From Ulvibacter algarum (GTDB lineage Bacteria > Bacteroidota > Bacteroidia > Flavobacteriales > Flavobacteriaceae), in the NCBI GenBank assembly GCA_947488905.1, contig CANLBJ010000008.1, positions 62,001 through 126,000 on the forward strand: 64,000 bases of DNA, read 5' to 3'. The notes under the pieces are model-generated. The model did not search any database, was not told the origin of the DNA, and was given only the letters and a program-made list of their open reading frames with translations. The translations under genes and the position numbers were made by a program. Below are positions 53,153-62,699 of the stretch, in pieces (the first letter of the stretch is position 1; every line of letters starts with the position of its first letter).

Positions 53153-53899
53153 ATGAGCAAAAAAGATTACACAGTATTCGGTATCTACCCCGTTAAAGAA
53201 GCCTTAGCGGCAGAAGTAGTATTTGATAAGGTTTATGTGCAGAAAGACATAAACAACCCTAAAATAGAGCAGCTAGTAGCTGACCTAGAGAAATTGAATG
53301 TCTCTATATCTCAAGTACCAGAAGAAAAGCTTTATAAGCTTACTAAAGGTAACCATCAAGGTATTGTAGCCCTCACCTCTCCTATTGAGTTTCACGATCT
53401 AGAAACGATTGTAGAAAAAACACTTGAAACAGAAGCTGCACCCCTATTTTTGATTTTAGATCAAATTAGTGATGTACGTAATTTTGGTGCAATTTTAAGA
53501 ACGGCCGAATGTACTGGTGTTCATGCTGTTATAGTACAGAAAAAAGGAGGAGCTCCTGTTTCTGGTGATGCAGTAAAAACATCTGCAGGTGCTATATTTA
53601 ATATGCCAATTGTAAAGGTAGACCACATTAAAGATGCAATTTTCTATTTACAAGGATCTGGTGTTACAACTATAGCTGCAACAGAAAAAACAGAAAAGAC
53701 TATATATGATTTAACGCTAACAACGCCAACAGCCATTATAATGGGTTCTGAAGGTCGAGGAGTAACTAAGTCTGTATTACAACTTGTAGATCACAAGGCT
53801 TCTTTACCTGTGCTAGGAGAGATCAACTCACTTAACGTATCTGTAGCTTGTGGTGCAATGTTATATGAAGTGGTAAGACAAAGAATGACTAAGGAGTAG
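53153..53899 (+). CDS. rlmB: 23S rRNA (guanosine-2'-O-)-methyltransferase, SpoU/TrmH family (RlmB-like)
   Basis: VFGIYPVKEALAA; LDQISDVRNFGAILRTAECTGVHAVI; IMGSEGRGVTKSV; LNVSVACGAMLYEVVRQR. Confidence 0.93.
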   Translation: MSKKDYTVFGIYPVKEALAAEVVFDKVYVQKDINNPKIEQLVADLEKLNVSISQVPEEKLYKLTKGNHQGIVALTSPIEFHDLETIVEKTLETEAAPLFLILDQISDVRNFGAILRTAECTGVHAVIVQKKGGAPVSGDAVKTSAGAIFNMPIVKVDHIKDAIFYLQGSGVTTIAATEKTEKTIYDLTLTTPTAIIMGSEGRGVTKSVLQLVDHKASLPVLGEINSLNVSVACGAMLYEVVRQRMTKE

Positions 53900-54689
53900 T
53901 CTTGTCTTTATCAGGTTTTGTGACATAAAAATAAGTGATATTTTTTGTTCCGAAATTTTCTGAATTTGTAACCTGACCAGATTCATTTTCAATTTGGTCT
54001 TCAGGTTCATTTTCTATAGGAGGTAGTGGATCTATAAAATTTCCGAAGTCATCAAACTGGCGTAAAAATGGGTCATCATCTGGATTAAAATCTGGTTGTT
54101 CCCATTGATACATTTTGTTTTCTATTGGGTTTTGCTTAAACAATAAAGATAAAGCAAAACCTACAAGAAAACCAGACAGGTGGCCCTCCCACGAGATACG
54201 CGGATCTCCACCCGGAAAAGCATACCACACTAAACTACCGTATAGAAATACCACTACAAAGGCAAGTGCTGTGAGTTGATATTGTTTGCTAAATACACCT
54301 TTAAAGAACAAAAAGGCAGTTAGCATATAAATAACACCACTCATCCCTATATGATATGCCGGCCTCCCTATTAACCAGGTGAGAACTCCTGTGAGTAATA
54401 TTCCGGTTATTAGAATTCTCCACCTATCTTTCTGATAAAAATAAAACAAGGAAGTACACAACACGAGCATAGGTATACTATTGTTAAATAAGTGCTCTAG
54501 ATTGCTATGTATAAATGGCGAAAAAAGCACCCCTCTCAAACCTTTTACTGCTCTAGGTAATACACCCCAGTGATTTAAGTCAAGATGAAATCTAATTTCT
54601 ACCCAAAAAACAAGCCACATAGCCATTACAAAAAGTATAGGGTATAGTATAACCGCAGGTGTAAAAGCTAAAGGATTGCGTTTTTGCAT
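53889..54689 (-). CDS. Rhomboid-family intramembrane serine protease
   Basis: HSNLEHLFNNSIPMLVL; HIGMSGVIYMLTAFLFFKG (GMSG); SWEGHLSGFLVGF. Confidence 0.92.
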   Translation of the reverse strand: MQKRNPLAFTPAVILYPILFVMAMWLVFWVEIRFHLDLNHWGVLPRAVKGLRGVLFSPFIHSNLEHLFNNSIPMLVLCTSLFYFYQKDRWRILITGILLTGVLTWLIGRPAYHIGMSGVIYMLTAFLFFKGVFSKQYQLTALAFVVVFLYGSLVWYAFPGGDPRISWEGHLSGFLVGFALSLLFKQNPIENKMYQWEQPDFNPDDDPFLRQFDDFGNFIDPLPPIENEPEDQIENESGQVTNSENFGTKNITYFYVTKPDKDKTTP

Positions 54690-54776
54690 ACCTGTAACTA
54701 GTCAAAAACAAGCCCATTTTAAATTTTATGATAAAATGTCAGCCTTGCTCTGCATCATTAATTGTAATTTTACACC

Positions 54777-56054
54777 GTGAGCACACCATTAGCAGAACGA
54801 ATAAGACCTAGGACACTAGAAGAATACCTTAGCCAACAACACCTTGTTGGTGAAGAAGGATCATTAGCATCTCAAATTAAAACTGGAGTATTCTCTTCTA
54901 TGATATTTTGGGGACCTCCGGGTACAGGTAAAACAACTTTAGCTTCTATTATTGCAGAAACATCAGACAGGCCTTTTTACACTCTAAGCGCTATTGACAG
55001 TGGTGTTGCCGCTGTGAGAGAAGTTATTGCAAAAGCAAAACAAGGAGATGGACTTTTTACCACAAAAAACCCTATCTTATTTATTGATGAGATTCACCGG
55101 TTTAGTAAATCTCAACAAGATTCATTACTGGGTGCTGTAGAAAAAGGATGGGTCACACTTATAGGAGCAACCACAGAAAATCCAAGTTTTGAGGTGATAC
55201 CTGCCCTATTGTCAAGATGTCAAGTTTATATTTTAAAATCTTTTACTAAAGATGATCTTAATCAACTTATAGAAAGAGCACTTGTTACTGATAAGATACT
55301 CAAGAAAAAAAATATTACTTTAAAAGAAACTGAAGCATTATTAAGGCTTTCTGGAGGTGATGCAAGAAAATTGCTCAATATGCTAGAACTTGTCATAATG
55401 TCTGAAGGTACAGACAATGTAACGGTAACAAACGAAATGGTTCTTTCTAAAGTGCAGAAAAACACGGTGCTTTATGACAAGACGGGTGAGCAGCATTATG
55501 ATATCATATCTGCTTTTATTAAATCTATAAGAGGTAGTGACCCTAATGGCGCTGTTTACTGGCTTGCACGCATGATTGAAGGTGGAGAAGATGTGAAGTT
55601 TATTGCTAGAAGGTTACTTATTTTAGCTTCTGAAGATATCGGGCTAGCTAACCCTAATGCGCTTTTAATGGCTAATACAACGTTTCAAGCTGTAAACGTT
55701 ATAGGTCATCCAGAATCGCGAATTATCTTAAGTCAATGTACTATTTACTTAGCTACTTCACCTAAAAGTAATGCTTCTTACATGGCCATTAATAATGCCC
55801 AACAAGTAGTAAAACAAACTGGTGACTTATCTGTCCCTCTATCTATTAGAAATGCTCCTACAAAATTAATGAAAGAGCTGGGTTATGGTAAAGCGTATGC
55901 GTATGCGCATAACTACGAAGGTAATTTTACTCCTCACGAGTTTTTACCAGAAGAGATTACTGGCACCTCATTTTATGAACCTGGAAATAACGCCAAGGAA
56001 GCTCAATTAAAAACGTATTTAAAAAGTCTCTGGAAAGAAAAATACTCTTTTTAG
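54777..56054 (+). CDS. rarA: Replication-associated recombination protein A (GTG start)
   Basis: PLAERIRPRTLEEYLSQQHLVGEEGSL; FWGPPGTGKTTLASIIA; FIDEIHRFSKSQQDSLL. Confidence 0.96.
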   Translation: MSTPLAERIRPRTLEEYLSQQHLVGEEGSLASQIKTGVFSSMIFWGPPGTGKTTLASIIAETSDRPFYTLSAIDSGVAAVREVIAKAKQGDGLFTTKNPILFIDEIHRFSKSQQDSLLGAVEKGWVTLIGATTENPSFEVIPALLSRCQVYILKSFTKDDLNQLIERALVTDKILKKKNITLKETEALLRLSGGDARKLLNMLELVIMSEGTDNVTVTNEMVLSKVQKNTVLYDKTGEQHYDIISAFIKSIRGSDPNGAVYWLARMIEGGEDVKFIARRLLILASEDIGLANPNALLMANTTFQAVNVIGHPESRIILSQCTIYLATSPKSNASYMAINNAQQVVKQTGDLSVPLSIRNAPTKLMKELGYGKAYAYAHNYEGNFTPHEFLPEEITGTSFYEPGNNAKEAQLKTYLKSLWKEKYSF

Positions 56055-56896
56055 AGTTCTTTTTTATAAGTAACATCTACGCCACTAGACAACTTAATCA
56101 CTAAGTCTTGCTTAGCATTAAATACACCTTCTTTTGTTTCGCCATAGATATCAATCATTTTAAAAGATCCGTTACCTAGCAAGCTCAAATCACCTACTTT
56201 AATAAAATTATCATTACCCGCTTGTGTTGCAAATAATGAATATCCTGTTGCTACTTTTTTAAGCAAATATGATTTTCCGTTTAACTGGTAATTTGTAAAA
56301 GTTGCTTGCGGCAATACTACTTGCGCTTTATCTACCATTACTTCTTCAACCTCATCGAGTTCCACATCTTCTATACGTGTTTTTGCTATTTCGTTTTTGA
56401 CCACAACAGCTTTAGGACTCTTAACAACAGTTTCCGCTACAGGGTTAACAGGCGAGAGTAACTTAGCTTCTGCCCGCTCTACATCTTTAGCAGTAAAAGA
56501 TTTAAAAGCTTGTCTTAAAGCATCTGGATACATTTTTGCGTGATCTTTTGACTTAGAGCTACCTTCATTACTTTTAAAAACAACCTCGCCATTACAATCC
56601 TTAAATACTATTGCTAACTTTGTTAAAAATAGGCTTTTGTTTTTATCAATGTCTGCATATAAAACATTGCATTTTGGGACATTAGGACTGTCGTTTTTTC
56701 TGTAAGCTTCTATGCCTTTTTTTTCTATGTAGTATACCATCATATCTGATAATTGATACTTATTGTCACCAGATAAAAACTCAAACCTATCTGGCACCTC
56801 AACATAACTATAATCGCCTATAGTGCCTTGAGCAGTACAAATGTTGATAAAAAACAAACTAACAAACAATACTAAAAATCTCATTCTTGATCCCAT
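56051..56896 (-). CDS. Hypothetical secreted protein
   Basis: Signal peptide MRFLVLFVSLFFINICTAQ; syntenic with the DUF5723-like gene. Confidence 0.6.
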   Translation of the reverse strand: MGSRMRFLVLFVSLFFINICTAQGTIGDYSYVEVPDRFEFLSGDNKYQLSDMMVYYIEKKGIEAYRKNDSPNVPKCNVLYADIDKNKSLFLTKLAIVFKDCNGEVVFKSNEGSSKSKDHAKMYPDALRQAFKSFTAKDVERAEAKLLSPVNPVAETVVKSPKAVVVKNEIAKTRIEDVELDEVEEVMVDKAQVVLPQATFTNYQLNGKSYLLKKVATGYSLFATQAGNDNFIKVGDLSLLGNGSFKMIDIYGETKEGVFNAKQDLVIKLSSGVDVTYKKEL

Positions 56897-58296
56897 TTTA
56901 AATTTAAACCTAGTTGCAAAGATACGCTATTTGCCTTGGCAAGATTATCTAATCTAAGTAGGTTGTCTGCGGCAATATAAAAATTAAACTTATTTATATC
57001 TAAGGAAATTGCTGTACCAATATTATCAGAACTATAAGAATCTATTGTGTAACTCCCTTTTAAAGAAAAGTTAGCTCCAAACCGTCTTCTATAAAAAAAT
57101 GTTCCTGCAGTTTGAGGTCCTCTTGGACGAGCAATTGCATATAAATGAACTCCTGTTTCATTTACCCGACGTATTAATCCTTTTTTTAAACAATCGCAGA
57201 CATCTCCCCCAAGAAAGTTTCCGAAGTTATATGAGAGTTGCGCATTAATTTTAAGAGGCCGTGTCTGTAAATAAGCACCTCTTGTGGTCTCTACATTTAA
57301 ATTGTCATACACATCATCTTTTAAATCATCATAATATGGGATTAACTCTTCTCCATTTTCTACTTGAGGATACACGAGTTCTATACCGTTTAAACTATAA
57401 TCGCCACTCACGTTTATAGTCTCTATATCTGCCATATGAAAAATAGCACCTATATCTAGTGCGCTCGCAGATAGTCGCATTTTATCTGTTATTAAATAGG
57501 TGAAGCCAAGATCTACACCCAGTCCATAATTACCACTAAAGATTGAGCGCCCAAGCATCTTTTTAACCACTCCTATTTCGTTGCCGTTTAAATCAAGAAG
57601 TTTATTTAATCCAGATGTTCTAATATTGACATCTACGTCTTCTACTCTATGCTCATAGACATTAAGTCCATTTGTGGAGTTTACTGTTGTAAATGTTCCT
57701 TTATTACGTGTGCTATTAGCGCTTACTATACTTGAGTATAATTTACCTCTTATACCAATAGTTAATTTTTTATTTACTTGCTTATTAATCCCTATATGAA
57801 AAACCGAGGTAACATCTCCCCTAACATTAATATGGCTTATATCAAATGGGTAATTAATATAATCTCTATTTCCTTCTGTTGCTAAAATCGCTATATCTTT
57901 AGGAAAGTATGCGATAAAGTCCATTTCTTGATACCAACCGGCGGTAAAATAAGCACCAAATTGAGATCGCCATCCTATGTTTGCTAATTCAATTTGCTGT
58001 GTTAAAGTAAAAAAGTCTTTAGGGCTTAATTCTAAAATTTGATTACGAATCTTATCATTAATATCTCTGCCGTCATCTTCAAAAATATCAAATGCAGTAA
58101 GGCCAGACATCCCGGCATTTATATGTATGCCAGACAATAAAGGAACTCCTATGTGTTTTTGAGTATAAACTTCACCACCTGGGTTGAGCATCAAAGATTG
58201 AGGCACGTTTTCTAACCCGTACAAAAGTTGTTTGTTCTGTGCAGAAATAGAAACTGTAGCAATAAATGCTATGCAATATGTAAGTAAGAATCTCAT
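56881..58296 (-). CDS. DUF5723-like outer membrane family protein
   Basis: Signal peptide; LMLNPGGEVYTQKHIGVPLLSGIHINAGMSGLTAFDIFEDD; many amphipathic beta-strand segments. Confidence 0.7.
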   Translation of the reverse strand: MRFLLTYCIAFIATVSISAQNKQLLYGLENVPQSLMLNPGGEVYTQKHIGVPLLSGIHINAGMSGLTAFDIFEDDGRDINDKIRNQILELSPKDFFTLTQQIELANIGWRSQFGAYFTAGWYQEMDFIAYFPKDIAILATEGNRDYINYPFDISHINVRGDVTSVFHIGINKQVNKKLTIGIRGKLYSSIVSANSTRNKGTFTTVNSTNGLNVYEHRVEDVDVNIRTSGLNKLLDLNGNEIGVVKKMLGRSIFSGNYGLGVDLGFTYLITDKMRLSASALDIGAIFHMADIETINVSGDYSLNGIELVYPQVENGEELIPYYDDLKDDVYDNLNVETTRGAYLQTRPLKINAQLSYNFGNFLGGDVCDCLKKGLIRRVNETGVHLYAIARPRGPQTAGTFFYRRRFGANFSLKGSYTIDSYSSDNIGTAISLDINKFNFYIAADNLLRLDNLAKANSVSLQLGLNLKWDQE

Positions 58297-58300
58297 CTTG

Positions 58301-58840
58301 TTAATATTCGATGAAATACGTTGCTTTAGACTGCAATTTTATAGTACCTGTTAATGAGGCATTTGATTCTGGAATTGTAATAATTGCCGCCATTTTTCTA
58401 GAACCCTCTATAGCCCGTACATCTTGAGATTCTACTACTTCAATATATACGGTACGAACGGGAACTCCAGAATTACTGGCACTCACCTCTGTCTCCATGG
58501 TATAAGTCACCACATCATCTTTGTCTAAAAACTCAAACTTTACATTAAAAACTCTTTGAATAGAATTATTAAAATCAAAGAAAAATTCAATTTTCTGAAT
58601 GTTGCCTGTAATTTCTTCTGAGTCTAAAAACTCTAACTCGGTGACATCCCTTATTGTAATATCTGGAGTTCCGTTATTGGCATCAAAAAAAGTATTTGCG
58701 CTTAAGTCAAAATAAATAAGGTTTGCTTCAATTTCTGGCGTAAAGGCAATCTCATTTGCTTGTTCAAAATCTGTGTTTTTTACACAGCTGTTAAACAAGA
58801 AAAATGTGACAAAAATTTGTAGAAGAACACTTATACGCAT
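58301..58840 (-). CDS. Hypothetical lipoprotein
   Basis: Lipobox TFFLFNSCVKN; upstream of the DUF5723-like gene. Confidence 0.6.
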   Translation of the reverse strand: MRISVLLQIFVTFFLFNSCVKNTDFEQANEIAFTPEIEANLIYFDLSANTFFDANNGTPDITIRDVTELEFLDSEEITGNIQKIEFFFDFNNSIQRVFNVKFEFLDKDDVVTYTMETEVSASNSGVPVRTVYIEVVESQDVRAIEGSRKMAAIITIPESNASLTGTIKLQSKATYFIEY

Positions 58841-58880
58841 ATAAAGGGTTTACTTTATAACGTAAGGTACAGATTTAATA

Positions 58881-59570
58881 TTATAGAAAACCTTTAATCT
58901 CGTTAAGATGCTCAACGATTCTAATTTCTGCAGGGACGTCTTCTTTCCAATAATTATAATACAAAGTATCCATCCCCACTTCTATCGCACCTATAATATC
59001 TGCTCCATAAGTATCACCAATCATTATTGTGCTTTCTGGTGCTACATTTGCTTTTGCTAAGGCTGCGTGAAAAACCTTAGGGTTTGGTTTTTTAACTCCA
59101 ACTTCTTCAGAGCTTGTAACGGTTTTAAAAAAATGCTTGATTTCGCTTTTGTCTAGCTTAACGTGTTGTACATCATGAAAACCATTAGTAATAATATGTA
59201 GATTATAATTAGGCTTTAAATAGTTTAATAAATCTAGCGCGCCGGGCAACAAGTGATTATTACCTGGTAGCTCATCTATATACGCTTCTGCTAACACATC
59301 TATAGTCTCTATTGCAAACTCCATATCATACTTCTTAAAAGTATCTATTAGCCTACCTCTTCTTAACTCTTGCTTAGTTACACGCTCTTCTCTAAAGAGT
59401 GCCCAATAATTAAAATTAATAGGTGCGTATTCTTTTAAAAAATTATCGAGTGATAAATCTATATTGTTTTTTGCAAAGACTCTCTCAAAAGCGAGTGCAG
59501 AGTTTTTATCAAAATCCCACAAGGTGTGGTCTAAGTCAAAAAAGACATCTGTAATTTTTCTTTTATCCAT
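58881..59570 (-). CDS. YjjG-family HAD noncanonical pyrimidine nucleotidase (start moved to MDKRKITDVFFDLDHTLWDFD)
   Basis: VFFDLDHTLWDFD; EVGVKKPNPKVFHAAL; MIGDTYGADIIGA; ATG overlaps upstream stop as TAATG. Confidence 0.9.
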   Translation of the reverse strand: MDKRKITDVFFDLDHTLWDFDKNSALAFERVFAKNNIDLSLDNFLKEYAPINFNYWALFREERVTKQELRRGRLIDTFKKYDMEFAIETIDVLAEAYIDELPGNNHLLPGALDLLNYLKPNYNLHIITNGFHDVQHVKLDKSEIKHFFKTVTSSEEVGVKKPNPKVFHAALAKANVAPESTIMIGDTYGADIIGAIEVGMDTLYYNYWKEDVPAEIRIVEHLNEIKGFL

Positions 59571-60850
59571 TATAAAGTTTCTGTTAATATGGAACGCCAA
59601 AATTTTCCGTCTGTAGCGTTTCCGAAGCAAGCATTATTTAATCCTAATATAAAGTGACCATTTACTTTTTCTACCTCATTTTTTAAATGAACTATCGCTG
59701 CTCGCGTCTTCTCATGATCAAAATGATTAAAGGAAGATGATATCCCTGCAACTGGTGCAATAATTAATGGTGTTTTTATCTCATAATCTAAATCATAAAA
59801 AAGAAATGGCGTACAAGTACTAGCTCTAAACCCTGGTTTATTTGCATAACACATAGTAAAATCTCGAGTAATCTCCATCTCTACTAATTCTCTATAAGCG
59901 TGGGGTAAATCTACTACGTGGTCAGCATTATATGCACATTTTACATCTTGCAAAATAATATCTTCTAATTGTATTTTTTCTTTTTTTAAGAGGCTAACAT
60001 CTTTCTGTGCTTTTTTTGACAACACCATGCCCACCTCTGCATAATCTGCTACATATTTTATTACTTCTCTAAACTTATTTTTATAGATAGTAACACCATT
60101 AAGATACTCTTCTGGAGTACCTAGCAAAAAGAAAAAAGTTAATTTGACAGATGTGTTTTTTGAAGCGGTAATTAAGTATTTAAAACTATCATAGGGGTCT
60201 CTGCGCATACTTAAAATAACCCTGGTTCTATTAAACAACTCTTTAAAACGTAAACCAAAAAGGTCTACAGAATAATTAAAAAAAGACCTTAAAAACCCTT
60301 TAGTCTTGTATTTAAACGGTTGCTCTGCCTGTATAAAAAGATTGGTGCTGCTTACTTTTTTCTGAAATATCATTTCGGGAAAAGCGGCTTCTAAAACCAA
60401 CTTAAGCTTTTGTGCCCAAATATCTACTACCGGACTTTGCAAAAACTGATTTTTAAAGGCTAAGCTCTCTTTGCTTGGATATCTACCTATAGTATCTTTT
60501 ACGTGAGGAAGGTATTCTTCATACCTACTCAACAAATAAAAACTAGCCGCAAAAACATCAAAAGGTAAGGCACTTTGACTACTTACTGCAAAAAAACCAA
60601 CGGTGTCATCCCAAGGTTTTACTGTAATCTCTTGACTCTCTACACCGTGTTGTTCTAAAATACCTTGACTCTGAAAAAACAACTCATTACCCAATGCAAT
60701 AGAACCATAAGAAGCCTTAGGACCTTGACGACCTATAAAGGCATCTATAGAGCTTGTAAAAGTAACTTCTACTCCAAGAATTCTAGTGCAAATATGCTTA
60801 AACACATATGACATGCGTGGCGAAATCTGCTGAGCAAAAACTAATAGCAT
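59570..60850 (-). CDS. Polysaccharide-deacetylase-family-like protein
   Basis: FFQSQGILEQHG...FFAVSSQSALPFDVFAASFYLLSRYEEYLPHVKDTIGRYPSKESLAFKNQFLQSPVVDIWAQKLK; characteristic of a Bacteroidetes NodB-fold-like family. Confidence 0.7.
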   Translation of the reverse strand: MLLVFAQQISPRMSYVFKHICTRILGVEVTFTSSIDAFIGRQGPKASYGSIALGNELFFQSQGILEQHGVESQEITVKPWDDTVGFFAVSSQSALPFDVFAASFYLLSRYEEYLPHVKDTIGRYPSKESLAFKNQFLQSPVVDIWAQKLKLVLEAAFPEMIFQKKVSSTNLFIQAEQPFKYKTKGFLRSFFNYSVDLFGLRFKELFNRTRVILSMRRDPYDSFKYLITASKNTSVKLTFFFLLGTPEEYLNGVTIYKNKFREVIKYVADYAEVGMVLSKKAQKDVSLLKKEKIQLEDIILQDVKCAYNADHVVDLPHAYRELVEMEITRDFTMCYANKPGFRASTCTPFLFYDLDYEIKTPLIIAPVAGISSSFNHFDHEKTRAAIVHLKNEVEKVNGHFILGLNNACFGNATDGKFWRSILTETL

Positions 60851-60939
60851 AAAGATTAAAAAGCTTAGATTAAATTAGTACTCAAAGATACTAGTTCTTT
60901 TTAAAGATACTATTTATCCCTGTAAAAGACTATAGCAGG

Positions 60940-61003
60940 TTTTTGTCACCCTGAGCGGTTCTGCTGCGCTTAGTCTAAGCGCAGTAAAAAGGTGAATCAA
61001 AAA
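60940..61003. repeat. Nested inverted repeat, possible dispersed intergenic (REP-like) element
   Basis: Outer TTTTTGTCACC...GGTGAatCAAAAA; inner CTGCGCTTAG-t-CTAAGCGCAG (60964-60984). Confidence 0.55.
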
Positions 61004-61056
61004 TGTCTCGACTGTGCCCTACATAACACTAGTAAGCTAATTAAGATTAAAGTGTT

Positions 61057-61755
61057 TTACAGCAACCCTTCATCTGCAAAACTAAAATAGGCTTCTTCTG
61101 TAATAATAAGATGGTCCAATACTTTTATATCAAGACTTTGTCCTGCTATTTTAATTTTTTCGGTAAGGTTTTTATCTGCTTGGCTTGGCTTTAAGGTACC
61201 GCTGGGATGGTTATGCACAAGAATAATAGCCACTGCTCCTATCTCAAGTGCGTTTTTAAAAGTAAGTCTCACATCTACAAGTGTACCTGTGATACCACCT
61301 TTGCTTAATTGTAGTTTTCGCAGCACTTTATTTGAGTTATTTACATACACTACCCAAAACTCTTCGTGCGGCAAATCGCCAATGACTGGTTGCATTAAAT
61401 GAAAAACTGACTGACTTGAAGTAATTTTTTTAAGCTGCACCGCACCGCTTTCTTTTCTTCTTCTTCCCAACTCCATCGCTGCCACAATTGAGATTGCTTT
61501 TGCCTCGCCTATCCCCTTAAATTGCATCAATTCTTTTACAGAAAATTTACCTAAAGTGTCAAGATTATTGTTTGCAGAAGCGAGTATGCGCTGGCTCAAT
61601 GCCACGGCGCTCTCTTCTCTATTACCGCTACCTATTAAAATGGCAACGAGCTCTGCATCTGTTAATGCGGCTTTACTTTGCGCCATCAGTTTTTCGCGTG
61701 GACGATCGTCTTCGTTCCAGTCTTTTATAGAAAATGAGGCTTTAGGTTCTTTCAA
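61057..61755 (-). CDS. radC: RadC-family JAB-domain protein
   Basis: RPREKLMAQSKAALTDAELVAILIGSG; HNHPSGTLKPSQADKNLTEKIK. Confidence 0.95.
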   Translation of the reverse strand: MKEPKASFSIKDWNEDDRPREKLMAQSKAALTDAELVAILIGSGNREESAVALSQRILASANNNLDTLGKFSVKELMQFKGIGEAKAISIVAAMELGRRRKESGAVQLKKITSSQSVFHLMQPVIGDLPHEEFWVVYVNNSNKVLRKLQLSKGGITGTLVDVRLTFKNALEIGAVAIILVHNHPSGTLKPSQADKNLTEKIKIAGQSLDIKVLDHLIITEEAYFSFADEGLL

Positions 61756-61838
61756 TGCTTCTGAAATATTAAGTCTTAAAGATAGGCAAGTAAAAAAGAA
61801 ATCCCAAAAACATTGAAATACCGACTTCTAAAATTCAA

Positions 61839-61875
61839 AAACCTCAAGAATCTAATTGTTAGATTCTTGAGGTTT
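61839..61875 (-). terminator. Long perfect hairpin downstream of the 61945-62595 lipoprotein gene
   Basis: AAACCTCAAGAATCTAA-ttg-TTAGATTCTTGAGGTTT, 17-bp stem, 3-nt loop. Confidence 0.75.
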
Positions 61876-61944
61876 AAATGTTGATTTAATTGATTTGATT
61901 TCACAAAACGTCAAATTGAGAATTGCTAAAAAAAACAACAAAAG

Positions 61945-62595
61945 TTATTCTACTAGTGTGTATACTGTCAGTCTTTTTTCCCAAAGATGTTGTGGATTAG
62001 AGACAGCAGAAGTTGTGCTGTAAATCTCTCCAATCCCATTTGCAAATAGAAAAACATCACTTCCTGGAGACTGTTCTCCTCCTTCTAAAATGGCGTATCT
62101 AATGTTTGTATCGCAATTAAAATTTCCCGCAGGCACCGTTTTTTGTTGCATTTGGTTTACATTCTCTACATAAATATCTCCCCATTCATTTTCTGAAATT
62201 AAATAAGGGTCGCTATCTTGAATGTTAGAAAATAATACTTGTCCTTCATCATTTTGCAATACGCCTTCAACTTCTTTAACAGTTGTCACTTTTACTCCAA
62301 CTTCTACATCGGGCGTACTCACATTATCATCTCCTGTTGTTGTGGCTGTAAATTCAAAATAAGATTCGCCGTTAATAATAACTTCATCTGTAATCACGAC
62401 GTTACTAGTTAATGCTAATGTTTCAAACTCTTCTGTATCGCCAACTCTTCTGTGATAAGAATAGGTATAAGTGTTCCCAACGGTGAGGCCATAAAAGTTT
62501 TCAACTTCTACTTCCATTTCGGGAGTTGTGTCGTCATCACTATCACAAGCGATAAATAAAAAAGTAAGACTGAGTGCTAAAAAAATACGTAACAT
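61945..62595 (-). CDS. Hypothetical lipoprotein
   Basis: Lipobox LTFLFIACDSDDD; FYGLTVGNTYTYSYHRRVGDTEEFETLALTSNV. Confidence 0.65.
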   Translation of the reverse strand: MLRIFLALSLTFLFIACDSDDDTTPEMEVEVENFYGLTVGNTYTYSYHRRVGDTEEFETLALTSNVVITDEVIINGESYFEFTATTTGDDNVSTPDVEVGVKVTTVKEVEGVLQNDEGQVLFSNIQDSDPYLISENEWGDIYVENVNQMQQKTVPAGNFNCDTNIRYAILEGGEQSPGSDVFLFANGIGEIYSTTSAVSNPQHLWEKRLTVYTLVE

Positions 62596-62699
62596 AATTT
62601 ATAAAGTAATGGTTAAGTAATTTTTATCTATAAAGTGGTTGGTTTTTAAACTAACGCAGTTTTAAATTCCTTAGTATTTCCGAAGTGAAAATTACTGGA

